Positions 45,255-54,422 of a stretch of 64,000 bases of DNA are shown in pieces. The position numbers were made by a program, and so were the translations under genes. A model generated the notes under the pieces. It made no database searches, was not told the origin of the DNA, and saw nothing but the letters and a program-made list of their open reading frames with translations. This DNA is from Pseudomonas haemolytica. Lineage in GTDB: Bacteria > Pseudomonadota > Gammaproteobacteria > Pseudomonadales > Pseudomonadaceae. Location: NCBI RefSeq assembly GCF_009659625.1, contig NZ_VOIW01000006.1, positions 496,001 to 560,000 on the forward strand, read 5' to 3'. Positions within the stretch are counted from its first letter, which is position 1; every line of letters begins with the position of its first letter.

Positions 45255-45758
45255 ATGCGTATAAGCCTATCGACTTCATTGCTGACGTCACTCGCAATGA
45301 GCTCGGCGCTCGCCGTCGCAGCCCCGGATCAAGTTGTGCAGCGCAACGACGTTTCACTGGCCATGGCCAATGATTTGCTAAATGCCGCGCTGGCAGCGTG
45401 TCATGCCGATGGCGGTACAAGTGTTGCTGCAATTGTCGACCGTGGAGGCAACTTAGTCGCCCTGCAGCGCGACGATAACGTGGGCCCACACAACACATTA
45501 GCAGCCCAACGCAAGGCCTATACCGCCCTATCGACCAAGACGCCAACACGACTATTGGCAGAGCGTGCTCGCAGTACACCCGATGCTGAAAACCTCAACA
45601 CCCTGAATGAGCTATTGCTACTGGGCGGTGGAGTGCCGCTGTTGTTTGAAGGGCAAGTCATTGGCGCTATCGGAGTGGCCGGTGCCGGTGGGGCAGCATT
45701 CGATGAAGGTTGCGCATTAGTCGCTATCAACAAAATTTTACCTGCTGTTAAAAACTAA
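45255..45758 (+). CDS. Exported GlcG/HbpS-family protein
   Basis: The 167-residue protein has a signal peptide (about 1-22, ending ALAVAA) and the GlcG/HbpS domain (ALAACHADGGTSVAAIVDRGGNLVALQRDD near 47, KAYTALSTKTPT near 90, GGVPLLFEGQVIGAIGVAGAGGAAFDEGCA near 123). HbpS of Streptomyces binds haem and works with a redox two-component system. Its position beside HprSR-like genes suggests a periplasmic oxidative-stress role. Confidence 0.83.
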   Translation: MRISLSTSLLTSLAMSSALAVAAPDQVVQRNDVSLAMANDLLNAALAACHADGGTSVAAIVDRGGNLVALQRDDNVGPHNTLAAQRKAYTALSTKTPTRLLAERARSTPDAENLNTLNELLLLGGGVPLLFEGQVIGAIGVAGAGGAAFDEGCALVAINKILPAVKN

Positions 45759-45768
45759 GGACCTGATC

Positions 45769-46179
45769 ATGACTGTAATAAAAACTTTTTTCGCTGGCGT
45801 TGTATTGAGTGTCGTTTCGTCATTGGCATTAGCGGCAGCAAACCCGCTCAGCGTGCATGTACTCAACTTACAAGATGGTTTGCCGTCCCCTGGTGTCAAT
45901 GTCACGTTGGAAAAACAGGACGGCAAGAACTGGAACACGCTCAACAGCGCAGCGACAAACGAGCAAGGTCGTATTCCCGGGCTGTACCCCGATGGTCGGG
46001 CCCTGGAAAAAGGCATCTACCGTGTCACCTTCAAAACCGGTGAGTGGTTCAAAGCTCACAAAATCTCCAGCTTCTTTCCAGAGGTACCGGTTATTTTCGA
46101 GGTGGACGGTACCGTTGCGCACTACCACATCCCATTACTGCTCAGCCCCTACGGTTTCTCTACCTACAGAGGGAATTGA
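45769..46179 (+). CDS. hiuH: Periplasmic 5-hydroxyisourate hydrolase (transthyretin-like)
   Basis: The 136-residue protein has a signal peptide (about 1-23) and the HIUase fold. The first active-site His is in LSVHVLNLQDGLPSPGV, and the end PLLLSPYGFSTYRGN matches the family tail YRGS except that the last residue is Asn instead of Ser. The enzyme hydrolyses 5-hydroxyisourate from urate oxidation. It lies 10 bases after the GlcG/HbpS gene and forms an operon. Exported copies like this accompany HprSR systems. Confidence 0.87.
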   Translation: MTVIKTFFAGVVLSVVSSLALAAANPLSVHVLNLQDGLPSPGVNVTLEKQDGKNWNTLNSAATNEQGRIPGLYPDGRALEKGIYRVTFKTGEWFKAHKISSFFPEVPVIFEVDGTVAHYHIPLLLSPYGFSTYRGN

Positions 46180-46203
46180 GCTTCTACCGGACAGAGAGAC
46201 AAG

Positions 46204-46227
46204 GCCGCCCCTAATCTCATGGGCGGC
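46204..46227 (+). terminator. Hairpin after hiuH
   Basis: GCCGCCC and GGGCGGC pair around a ten-base loop, 24 bases after the hiuH stop. Only a weak T-rich stretch follows (ATTTGTG), so termination may be partial. It also lies downstream of the convergent FAH-family gene. Confidence 0.5.
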
Positions 46228-46293
46228 ATTTGTGCTTGATTATTTGGCATCAACACCCTGTGTTTTATCTACCCGCCACCTCCAGTGGGTAAA

Positions 46294-47490
46294 TCAGTGC
46301 AGCGACTTACCTGCCACCAGACCGCGAGCGGCCAGGTTGCCCATCAATGCACGCAGGCCAAACGTCCAGGGTGTAGCCTCATTGCTGTAGGTGACGCGGT
46401 TGTGCAGAGCGCCCAGCAGCGGACTGCCGATGCGCACGCTATCGCCCTGTTTGTGAGTGAAGCCGCTGCCCGGCTCTTCACGATCTTGCGTCGGGGCGAA
46501 CAGGGTGCCGAGAAATAGCATGAAACCGTCTGGGTACTGGTGATCGCTACCCACGGTCTGGGCCACCAACTCCAACGGATCGCGGCTGATCTTCTCCATC
46601 GAGCTGCTGCCGCGCAGGATAAAACCGTCATCGCCTTCGACGTCCAACTCGACCACGCAGCAGCGCACATCATCCAGGGAAAAGCTTTCATCGAACAGGC
46701 GAATAAATGGGCCGATCGAACACGATGCGTTGTTGTCCTTGGCCTTGCTCAGCAGCAAGGCGCTACGGCCTTCGAAGTCGCGTAGATTGACGTCATTGCC
46801 CAGCGTTGCGCCGTGAATTTGCCCACGGCTGCTCACCGCCAGAACGATTTCCGGCTCAGGGTTGTTCCATTTCGACCTGGGATGAATACCGACGTCGTTG
46901 CCGCTGCCGACAGACGCAAGAACCGGGGCCTTGGTAAATATCTCGGCATCAGGGCCGATGCCCACTTCCAGATACTGCGACCACAACCCCTGCTCGATCA
47001 ACATATCCTTGAGGCGCGCCGCTTCGGCCGAACCGGGTTTGATCGAGCCCAGGTTATCGCCGATGGCTGACTTGACCAGGCTACGTACGGTTTCGGCCTT
47101 GACCGCATCGCCCCCGGCCTGCTCTTCAATCACGCGCTCGATCATGCTCGAAGCGAAAGTCACGCCAGCGGCCTTGATCACTTGCAGGTCAACCGGTGGC
47201 AGCAGGTACGCCTTGGCAGGGTCAGAGCCCGATCCGGTGTTGGCCAACAGTGCTGCTGTGGTGCAGATGTATCGACCGCGAACGTTGCGAACCGCCTCAA
47301 GCGGCGATGCACTTTCCAGTAGATCACTCAACGTTGCGAACGCTTCGGACAAATCAAATACGCCATCGGCGCGCAGTACGACTGGCGATGGGCCTGCTGT
47401 CTTCCCCGGTACCCAGGCTCGCCCGATCAGTGTCCCGTGCAAGCCATCGATCGGGAGGGTATTTTCACAGGTCAATTTCGCAGTGGGCAT
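46294..47490 (-). CDS. Fumarylacetoacetate hydrolase-family sugar-acid enzyme
   Basis: The 398-residue protein belongs to the FAH superfamily, which also contains 2-keto-3-deoxy-pentonate dehydratases and 2,4-diketo-3-deoxyfuconate hydrolases. The C-terminal domain has VGIGPDAEIFTKAPVLASVGSGNDVGIHPRSKWNNPEPEIVLAVSS, where the acidic residues bind Mg. The neighbours (UxaA-type dehydratase and KGSA dehydrogenase) make dehydration of a 2-keto-3-deoxy sugar acid to 2-oxoglutarate semialdehyde the best guess. A start at 47490 fits the family. It is divergent from a LysR gene that shares a repeat motif. Confidence 0.8.
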   Translation of the reverse strand: MPTAKLTCENTLPIDGLHGTLIGRAWVPGKTAGPSPVVLRADGVFDLSEAFATLSDLLESASPLEAVRNVRGRYICTTAALLANTGSGSDPAKAYLLPPVDLQVIKAAGVTFASSMIERVIEEQAGGDAVKAETVRSLVKSAIGDNLGSIKPGSAEAARLKDMLIEQGLWSQYLEVGIGPDAEIFTKAPVLASVGSGNDVGIHPRSKWNNPEPEIVLAVSSRGQIHGATLGNDVNLRDFEGRSALLLSKAKDNNASCSIGPFIRLFDESFSLDDVRCCVVELDVEGDDGFILRGSSSMEKISRDPLELVAQTVGSDHQYPDGFMLFLGTLFAPTQDREEPGSGFTHKQGDSVRIGSPLLGALHNRVTYSNEATPWTFGLRALMGNLAARGLVAGKSLH

Positions 47491-47539
47491 AAGGCAATCC
47501 CTATCAATTGGATGTCGTTCGGGCAAAAACTAGTGGACT

Positions 47540-47597
47540 TGATTGATAAATCCCAATGACATATTTTCAGCATTTGATATCGTTTCGTTATCAATCA
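47540..47597. promoter_or_regulatory. Inverted operator motif between FAH and LysR genes
   Basis: TGATTGATAA (47540-47549) and its exact reverse complement TTATCAATCA (47588-47597) face each other across 38 bases. A third copy lies before the dehydratase gene at 48613. They are probably binding sites of the GbpR-like LysR protein. Confidence 0.6.
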
Positions 47598-47610
47598 GGT
47601 TGAGTACCGT

Positions 47611-48570
47611 ATGGAAAACGACGAGATTTCATTCGCCAGTGTCAGCAAGTGGCTGAAGATCAAGCACCTGATGCTGGTCGATACGCTGGCCCGGACCCGC
47701 AACATGCACACCACCGCCGAGCTGATGAATCTGACCCAGCCCGCCATCAGCAAGATGCTGCGCGACATCGAAGTATTATTTGGATTCGCCTTGTTCGAAC
47801 GGCAGACGCGCAGCATGGCGCTTACTGAACTGGGTGAGTTTGTCGTCCGGTATGCGCGGATGACGCTGTACGACACACAGTCCTTCGTCGATCAACTGAA
47901 TAAAGTCCGCAAAGGTGGCCATGGTCACTTGAGAGTCGGCGCGATCTTCGCCGCAACGTCGGTGGTGCTGCCCGAAGCCATTACCCGGATCAAACTGGAC
48001 CGTCCTATGCTGTCCATCGAAGTGATCGAGCAAACCAGCAATCAACTTCTGGAAATGCTCGAGCATAAGAAGCTGGATTTGATCATTGCCCGCTTCACCG
48101 ATGAGCGTTATCAGCAACCGTTCGAATTTCGGACGCTAGGGCCCGAGCCTTTTTGCCTGGTGGTCAATAGCCGTCACCCCCTCGCGCAACTCGACGAGGT
48201 GGCGACCGAACAACTCAGTGACTGGCCGTGGGTCATGTACCCCTTCAATGCGCCCATACGTCGCCAGATGGAAAGCGCCTTCATCGAATTCAACATGCGC
48301 ACGCCGACCAACACCGTTGAAACCATCTCGATGCCCACTTTCCTGCAGCTCCTGCAGTCGGGACCGATGCTCGCGTTTCTGCCCGAGTCCATGGTTCAGT
48401 CGCAGATTCAGATTGGCTTGCTCAAAGTGCTCAACACACCGTTCAAGGTCGAGCCGCAGGACTACGGCATCATCACACGCAAGAACGAACCGCTGAGCGA
48501 AGCGGCCCGTGACTTTACCGATACCTTGCTGGAGCTCGCCAGGTTGCGCCGCGAAGCCACCAAACATTGA
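47611..48570 (+). CDS. LysR-family regulator, GbpR-like
   Basis: The 319-residue protein has a LysR winged helix displaced by about 15 residues from the N-terminus (WLKIKHLMLVDTLARTRNMHTTAELMNLTQPAISKMLRDIE), as in GbpR-type sugar regulators, plus an effector domain (about 105-310). The flanking genes and the shared TTATCAATCA motif suggest it controls both the FAH gene and the dehydratase-dehydrogenase unit in response to a sugar acid. Confidence 0.85.
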   Translation: MENDEISFASVSKWLKIKHLMLVDTLARTRNMHTTAELMNLTQPAISKMLRDIEVLFGFALFERQTRSMALTELGEFVVRYARMTLYDTQSFVDQLNKVRKGGHGHLRVGAIFAATSVVLPEAITRIKLDRPMLSIEVIEQTSNQLLEMLEHKKLDLIIARFTDERYQQPFEFRTLGPEPFCLVVNSRHPLAQLDEVATEQLSDWPWVMYPFNAPIRRQMESAFIEFNMRTPTNTVETISMPTFLQLLQSGPMLAFLPESMVQSQIQIGLLKVLNTPFKVEPQDYGIITRKNEPLSEAARDFTDTLLELARLRREATKH

Positions 48571-48612
48571 ACCTCCATTGCAGGGTCTGAACGCCCAATC
48601 GATGAGAGAAAG

Positions 48613-48622
48613 TTATCAATCA
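48613..48622 (+). promoter_or_regulatory. Third copy of the LysR operator motif
   Basis: TTATCAATCA identical to the copy at 47588-47597, placed 114 bases before the dehydratase start at 48737. Confidence 0.5.
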
Positions 48623-48736
48623 ATCCAAAGGTCTCATTAGGCAGCGGTGTCCGGGGGCTCTTATAGTGGCGCGACAAAGGTATGGCGCGGCCCGTGTGCC
48701 AGCGACCTCCCACGCTTGATAGCCAGAGAGTCCCCG

Positions 48737-50284
48737 ATGGAATTGATTATGAAAACCGGCGCAGCCGCCGTGCTGCGCCTCAATCCTCTGGACGATGTGC
48801 TGATCGCCCGCCGGCCATTGTTGTCGGGTGAAGTCCTCGAACCACAAGGCGTGGTGGTTCGCCAGCCCGTCCCCGCCGGCCATAAGATCGCCTCGCACCG
48901 AGTCGAGGCAGGCCAACCTTTGCGTCGTTACGGGCAGATCATCGGGTTTGCGACCGAGGTAATCCAGGCCGGTGACCATGTGCATGTGCACAACCTGGCC
49001 ATGGGCGACTTCGCCCGCGACTACGCTTTCAGCCACGATGTGAAACCCGAGCGGACGCTGAACGATGCGCCCGTGTTCATGGGAATCGTGCGCCCGGATG
49101 GCCGTGTGGCGACACGTAATTACATCGGCATCCTGACGTCGGTGAACTGCTCGGCCACCGTGGCCCGCGCCATCGCCGACCATTTCCGCCGCGACATTAA
49201 TCCGGCTGCGCTGTTGGCGTACCCTCACGTCGATGGCATCGTCGCCCTGACCCATTCCGCCGGTTGCGCCGTGGACCCCGCCGGAGAAGGCCTGGCCCTG
49301 CTGCGCCGGACATTGGCTGGCTACGCCACCCACGCCAACTTTGCCGCTGTGCTGGTGATCGGCCTGGGCTGCGAAACCAACCAGATCGAAGGGCTGCTCA
49401 GCAGCCAAGGTCTGAGCCGCAGCAATACCCTGCGCACGTTCAGTATTCAGGACAGCGGCGGCACCTCCAAGGCGGTCGCCAGCGGCATCGTCCAGGTCAA
49501 GTCGTTGCTGGAAGAAGCAAACCAGGTCAAGCGCGAACCGGTGAGTGCCAAGCATCTGCTCGTTGGCCTGCAGTGCGGCGGTTCGGATGGCTATTCCGGG
49601 ATCACCGCCAACCCTGCGCTGGGTAATGCCGTGGACCGCTTGGTCGCCTGTGGCGGTACGGCAATCCTTTCCGAAACCCCAGAAATCTATGGCGCCGAGC
49701 ACCTGTTGACTCGCCGTGCCGTCAACCGCGCCGTCGGCGAAAAACTTGTCGCACGGATTCACTGGTGGGAGGCGTATTGCGAACGCAATGGCGCCGAATT
49801 GAACAACAACCCGTCCGCCGGCAACAAGGTTGGTGGCTTGACCACGATCCTGGAAAAGTCGCTGGGGGCCGTCGCCAAGGCAGGTTCCAGCAACCTGGTC
49901 GATGTGTATGAGTATGCCCAGCAGGTCGGCGCGAAGGGTCTGGTGTTCATGGACACCCCAGGCTACGACCCGGTGTCGGCCACAGGCCAAGTGGCCGGTG
50001 GCGCCAACCTGATTGCCTTCACCACGGGACGTGGCTCTGCTTACGGTTGTGCCCCTTCCCCGTCGATCAAATTGGCGACCAATACCGCCTTGTGGAACCG
50101 CCAACGCGAGGACATGGACATCAACTGCGGAGAAATCGCCGAAGACACCATGACCATCGAAGCCTGCGGTGAGGCCATCTTCAATCTCATGCTACGCATC
50201 GCTTCGGGCGAACGCAGCATGAGCGAACAGCACGGTTACGGCCAGAACGAATTCGTGCCCTGGCAGATCGGCGCTGTCACCTGA
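48737..50284 (+). CDS. UxaA/GarD-family sugar-acid dehydratase
   Basis: The 515-residue protein is a full-length altronate/galactarate dehydratase-type enzyme. The SAF-like N-terminal domain is about 1-95. The catalytic part carries GRVATRNYIGILTSVNCSATVARAIADHF, a conserved HSAGCAVD, IGLGCETNQ, and GLQCGGSDGYSGITANPALG, where Cys residues act as metal ligands. It converts an aldonic or aldaric acid to a 2-keto-3-deoxy product. The start could also be ATG 48749 (MKTGAAAVL). It is followed after 73 bases by the semialdehyde dehydrogenase. Confidence 0.85.
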   Translation: MELIMKTGAAAVLRLNPLDDVLIARRPLLSGEVLEPQGVVVRQPVPAGHKIASHRVEAGQPLRRYGQIIGFATEVIQAGDHVHVHNLAMGDFARDYAFSHDVKPERTLNDAPVFMGIVRPDGRVATRNYIGILTSVNCSATVARAIADHFRRDINPAALLAYPHVDGIVALTHSAGCAVDPAGEGLALLRRTLAGYATHANFAAVLVIGLGCETNQIEGLLSSQGLSRSNTLRTFSIQDSGGTSKAVASGIVQVKSLLEEANQVKREPVSAKHLLVGLQCGGSDGYSGITANPALGNAVDRLVACGGTAILSETPEIYGAEHLLTRRAVNRAVGEKLVARIHWWEAYCERNGAELNNNPSAGNKVGGLTTILEKSLGAVAKAGSSNLVDVYEYAQQVGAKGLVFMDTPGYDPVSATGQVAGGANLIAFTTGRGSAYGCAPSPSIKLATNTALWNRQREDMDINCGEIAEDTMTIEACGEAIFNLMLRIASGERSMSEQHGYGQNEFVPWQIGAVT

Positions 50285-50357
50285 GTCGACGGCCCCTGCT
50301 CACCTCCCCCGACATCCCCTTAAAAGACGATGCGACCCCACCCTTCTGGAGCCAGAA

Positions 50358-51938
50358 ATGTCTACGATCACCGGCCACAACTACATCGGCGGCCAGCGCA
50401 GCGCTGCCGGCACTGTCATCATCAAAAGCATTGATGCCAGCACAGGCGAGCAGTTGCCTTACAGTTTCCACCAGGCCACGGTTGAAGAAGTTGACCATGC
50501 CGCCAACGCTGCGGCCATCGCGTATCCGGCTTACCGCAGCCTGAGCGCCGCCAAACGTGCCGAATTCCTCGACGCAATCGCCGATGAACTGGACACCCTC
50601 GATGATGATTTTGTGGCGCTGGTCTGCCGCGAAACCGCATTGCCCGCTGCCCGTATTCAAGGCGAGCGTGGCCGCACCAGCGGCCAGATGCGCCTGTTCG
50701 CCAAGGTACTGCGTCGTGGGGATTTCTATGGGGCGCGGATCGATCAGGCACTACCGGAGCGTAAGCCGCTACCGCGCCCGGATCTGCGTCAGTACCGCAT
50801 TGGCCTCGGTCCGGTGGCGGTGTTTGGTGCGAGTAACTTTCCCCTGGCGTTCTCGACTGCCGGCGGCGACACAGCTTCGGCGTTGGCCGCAGGTTGTCCG
50901 GTGGTGTTCAAGGCGCACAGCGGCCACATGGCCACCGCCGAGCTCGTCGCGGGTGCGTTGATTCGCGCCGCCGAAAAAACCGGCATGCCGGCCGGTGTGT
51001 TCAACATGATCTACGGCGGCGGGGTTGGCGAAGCGTTGGTCACGCATCCGTCGATTCAGGCAGTGGGTTTCACCGGATCTCTCAAGGGTGGCCGCGCGCT
51101 GTGCGACATGGCGGCAGCACGTCCACAGCCGATTCCGGTGTTCGCCGAGATGTCGAGCATCAATCCGGTGATCGTCTTGCCCCAGGCGCTGGAGGCGCGG
51201 GCCGACAGCGTCGCCCTCGACCTGACCGCTTCGGTGGTTCAGGGTTGTGGTCAGTTCTGCACCAATCCGGGTCTGGTGATCGGTATTCGTTCGCCGCAGT
51301 TCAGCGCGTTCGTGCAGCAAGTGGCGCGCTTGATCGGTGATCAACCGGCGCAAACCATGCTCAACGCCGGAACGTTGCGCAGCTATGGCCAAGGCTTGCA
51401 AAAACTCCTCGCGCACCCTGGCATAGAGCACCTGGCCGGCAACGCGCAATTGGGCAATCAGGCCCAGCCGCAACTGTTCAAAGCTGATGTCAACCTTTTG
51501 ATCGATGGCGATGAAGTCTTGCAGGAAGAAGTGTTCGGCCCGACCACGGTGTTCGTCGAAGTGGCGGATCAGGCGCAGCTCAGTGCCGCGTTGCATGGCC
51601 TGCACGGGCAACTGACGGCGACCATCATCGGCGAACCGGCGGACTTCGAACAGTTCGGCGAACTGACCGCGCTACTGGAGCAGAAGGTCGGGCGAATTCT
51701 GCTCAACGGCTATCCGACGGGCGTGGAAGTCTGCGATTCGATGGTTCATGGCGGCCCGTATCCGGCGACGTCGGATGCGCGCGGCACGTCAGTGGGCACG
51801 CTGGCCATTGACCGCTTCCTGCGCCCGGTGTGCTTCCAGAACTTCCCGGACGCCTTGCTGCCCGATGCCTTGAAAGATGCCAACCCTCTGGGTATCGCGC
51901 GCTTGGTGAATGGGGTGAGCAGCCGCGACAGCCAGTAA
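50358..51938 (+). CDS. NADP-type 2,5-dioxovalerate (2-oxoglutarate semialdehyde) dehydrogenase
   Basis: The 526-residue aldehyde dehydrogenase is of the KGSADH class found in pentose and aldarate pathways. ASNFPLAFSTAGGDTASALAAGCPVVFKAHSGH near 156-190 and the catalytic Cys in VVQGCGQFCTNPG near 300 are typical. It would oxidise 2-oxoglutarate semialdehyde to 2-oxoglutarate and so feed the TCA cycle. A GGAG site precedes the start. It forms a two-gene unit with the dehydratase. Confidence 0.9.
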   Translation: MSTITGHNYIGGQRSAAGTVIIKSIDASTGEQLPYSFHQATVEEVDHAANAAAIAYPAYRSLSAAKRAEFLDAIADELDTLDDDFVALVCRETALPAARIQGERGRTSGQMRLFAKVLRRGDFYGARIDQALPERKPLPRPDLRQYRIGLGPVAVFGASNFPLAFSTAGGDTASALAAGCPVVFKAHSGHMATAELVAGALIRAAEKTGMPAGVFNMIYGGGVGEALVTHPSIQAVGFTGSLKGGRALCDMAAARPQPIPVFAEMSSINPVIVLPQALEARADSVALDLTASVVQGCGQFCTNPGLVIGIRSPQFSAFVQQVARLIGDQPAQTMLNAGTLRSYGQGLQKLLAHPGIEHLAGNAQLGNQAQPQLFKADVNLLIDGDEVLQEEVFGPTTVFVEVADQAQLSAALHGLHGQLTATIIGEPADFEQFGELTALLEQKVGRILLNGYPTGVEVCDSMVHGGPYPATSDARGTSVGTLAIDRFLRPVCFQNFPDALLPDALKDANPLGIARLVNGVSSRDSQ

Positions 51939-51942
51939 ACCT

Positions 51943-52929
51943 CTACCCTTTCCCATGTTCCTTGAGGTAACCCAACAGCTTGCTGACGGCGGCAGACAAT
52001 GGCCGAGATTCGCGCGTCAGCAGGCCGATGTTGACCATGGTGATGGGCAACTCCACCGGTAGGATCGCTACCATGCCATAGCGCAGGTAGTGCTCCGCGA
52101 CGTCATTGGGCACCACGGCGATCATGTCCGAGGCCTCGATCATTGAGGTGGTGGCCAAGATCGACGCAGTTTCAACGATGTCCAGCGTCTGCACCATGCC
52201 CCCCGCCTTCAGTGCGCTTTCCACATGGCGGCGCATCGGGCTGCCGATCGGATGCAGAATCCAGGTCTGCGTCACCAAGTCAGCCAGGCTCAGTTTTGCG
52301 GCCGTGGCCAGTGCGTGCCCGGGACGTGCAATGACGCGCATCTGCTCGCCCTTTTCGAACAGTTGAATATCCAGGCCCTGGCTGTCGATCTGGTCCGGGA
52401 GCCGCCCCAGCACCACATCATAATCGCCGCGAATCAGCGCCGGCAGCAGCGCGTCGCTGGTCCCGACTTCAATACAGATACGCACCTTCGGGTTATCCGC
52501 CTTGAATGCCAATACGCCTCGGGTCAACAAGGTCGGCACCGGGCCCATCACCGTGCCGATGCGCACCAACCCCGAAGCACCGCGTGCCAGCTCCGCCAAC
52601 TGCGCTTCGGCATGTTCAAATTCATGAATGGCCCCGTGGGCGTAATGAATCATTACTTCGCCATAGAGCGTCGGTTCCATGCCCCGTGGCAGGCGCTCGA
52701 ACAGCTTGGCGCCGAGGCGCTCTTCCAACTGCTGCAATAACAGGCTCGCAGCCGGCTGCGTAGTGTGCATTGCGGCGGCCGCGCGACGCAGGTTGCGGAA
52801 CTCGCCCAGGGCATTGAGCAGTGCAATCTGGCGACTGGAAATCTTCAGCGGGCTGAAGGTTTTCGCTGGCGCCGAGCTGGCGAGCGTTGGGTCTTTCGAC
52901 GGCTCTGACATATCAATTTTAATATCCAT
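51943..52929 (-). CDS. LysR-family regulator
   Basis: The 328-residue protein has a long N-terminal lead (about 25 residues) before the winged helix (RQIALLNALGEFRNLRRAAAAMHTTQPAASLLLQQLEERLG). The start may be 52929 or the inner ATG at 52911. It is divergent from the L-fuconate dehydratase-like gene and probably regulates it and the MFS gene. Its stop comes only 4 bases from the convergent dehydrogenase stop. Confidence 0.85.
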   Translation of the reverse strand: MDIKIDMSEPSKDPTLASSAPAKTFSPLKISSRQIALLNALGEFRNLRRAAAAMHTTQPAASLLLQQLEERLGAKLFERLPRGMEPTLYGEVMIHYAHGAIHEFEHAEAQLAELARGASGLVRIGTVMGPVPTLLTRGVLAFKADNPKVRICIEVGTSDALLPALIRGDYDVVLGRLPDQIDSQGLDIQLFEKGEQMRVIARPGHALATAAKLSLADLVTQTWILHPIGSPMRRHVESALKAGGMVQTLDIVETASILATTSMIEASDMIAVVPNDVAEHYLRYGMVAILPVELPITMVNIGLLTRESRPLSAAVSKLLGYLKEHGKG

Positions 52930-53012
52930 CTATACGAATCGACGATTATGCCTATATCGCCGACCAACCTACAGTCGAACTCCCAAGTGGTCACCTATAA
53001 AAAGAGTTCTCC

Positions 53013-54329
53013 ATGAGCATTCGAATCACCCACCTGAGCGTTCGCGACATCCGTTTCCCTACTTCCCGGTCACTCGACGGCTCTGACGCCATGAACAGCG
53101 CGCCAGACTATTCGGCGTCCTACGTGGTATTACACACCGACTCCTCAGGCGGTATGGAAGGCCATGGCCTGACGTTCACCATCGGCCGCGGCAATGAAAT
53201 CTGTGTGGCCGCCGTGCAATCGCTGGCGCCACTGATCGTCGGCTTGACCCTGGAAGAGATCACCAGCGACATGGGCCGCTTCTGGCACAACATCACCGTG
53301 GGTGACAGTCAATTGCGCTGGCTGGGTCCGGAAAAGGGCGTGATACACCTTGCGACTGCCGCCATCGTCAACGCGGTGTGGGACCTGTGGGCCAAGACCG
53401 AAGCAAAGCCGGTGTGGAAACTGCTGGCAGACATGACACCCGAGCAACTCGTCGCCTGCCTGGACTTCAGCTATGTGACTGACGCAATCACGCCTGAGGA
53501 AGCCATCGCCCTGCTTCGTCGTCAGGCGCCCGGCAAAGCCACGCGTGAAGCACAGATGCTGCGCGAAGGCTACCCCGGCTACACCACCGCCCCGGGCTGG
53601 CTGGGTTACTCTGAAGAGAAAATGCGCCGGCTGGCCCGAGAAGCCGTAGCCGATGGCTGGACTCACTTCAAACAGAAAATCGGCGCCAACCTGGAAGACG
53701 ACATGCGCCGCGCTGCGATCCTGCGCGAAGAAATTGGCTGGGAACGCACCTTGATGATGGACGCCAACCAAGTCTGGAGCGTTGATGAGTCGGTGGCAAA
53801 CATGCGTCGCCTGGCTGCTTTCGATCCATGGTGGATCGAAGAACCGACCAGCCCGGACGATATCCTCGGACACGCAACCATCCGCCAGCGCATTGCACCG
53901 ATTGGCGTCGCTACCGGTGAACACTGCCATAACCGGGTAATGTTCAAACAGATGTTCCAGGCCCAGGCCCTGGATTTCTGCCAGTTGGACGCCGCACGCC
54001 TGGGCGGTCTCAACGAAGTGTTGATTGTGTTGCTGATGGCCGCCAAGTTTGACGTGCCGGTATGCCCCCATGGCGGCGGCGTCGGTTTGTGCGAGTACGT
54101 GCAGAACATCTCGCTGTTCGATTACATCGCGGTATCCGGCTCGCTGCAAAATCGTGTTCTGGAATACGTCGATCACTTGCACGAGCACTTCCTGGAACCC
54201 GTGGTGATTCGCAACGGCCGCTACATGCCCCCGCAACGGCCCGGCTACAGCATCGAAATGACTGCCGAAACGCTGGAACGCTACCAGTATCCCAATGGCC
54301 CGGTTTGGATTGATCTTGCCCAATCCTGA
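53013..54329 (+). CDS. L-fuconate dehydratase-like enolase-superfamily enzyme
   Basis: The 438-residue protein has the full pattern of bacterial and mammalian L-fuconate dehydratases: VRDIRFPTSRSLDGSDAMNSAPDYSASYVVL at the start, the KQKIGAN segment with the catalytic Lys near 219, metal ligands in MMDANQVW near 249 and WWIEEPTSPDD near 275, and the catalytic His region ATGEHCHNRVMFKQ near 306. It makes 2-keto-3-deoxy-L-fuconate; relatives also accept D-arabinonate or L-galactonate. Confidence 0.88.
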   Translation: MSIRITHLSVRDIRFPTSRSLDGSDAMNSAPDYSASYVVLHTDSSGGMEGHGLTFTIGRGNEICVAAVQSLAPLIVGLTLEEITSDMGRFWHNITVGDSQLRWLGPEKGVIHLATAAIVNAVWDLWAKTEAKPVWKLLADMTPEQLVACLDFSYVTDAITPEEAIALLRRQAPGKATREAQMLREGYPGYTTAPGWLGYSEEKMRRLAREAVADGWTHFKQKIGANLEDDMRRAAILREEIGWERTLMMDANQVWSVDESVANMRRLAAFDPWWIEEPTSPDDILGHATIRQRIAPIGVATGEHCHNRVMFKQMFQAQALDFCQLDAARLGGLNEVLIVLLMAAKFDVPVCPHGGGVGLCEYVQNISLFDYIAVSGSLQNRVLEYVDHLHEHFLEPVVIRNGRYMPPQRPGYSIEMTAETLERYQYPNGPVWIDLAQS

Positions 54330-54422
54330 CCGCTAAGCAGCATCCGTTCTTACAACGGCACAGTGGCGCCCCTTACACGGGGCGCCATGACACGTGCACC
54401 CAACTCTATTAGGACTATAAAA

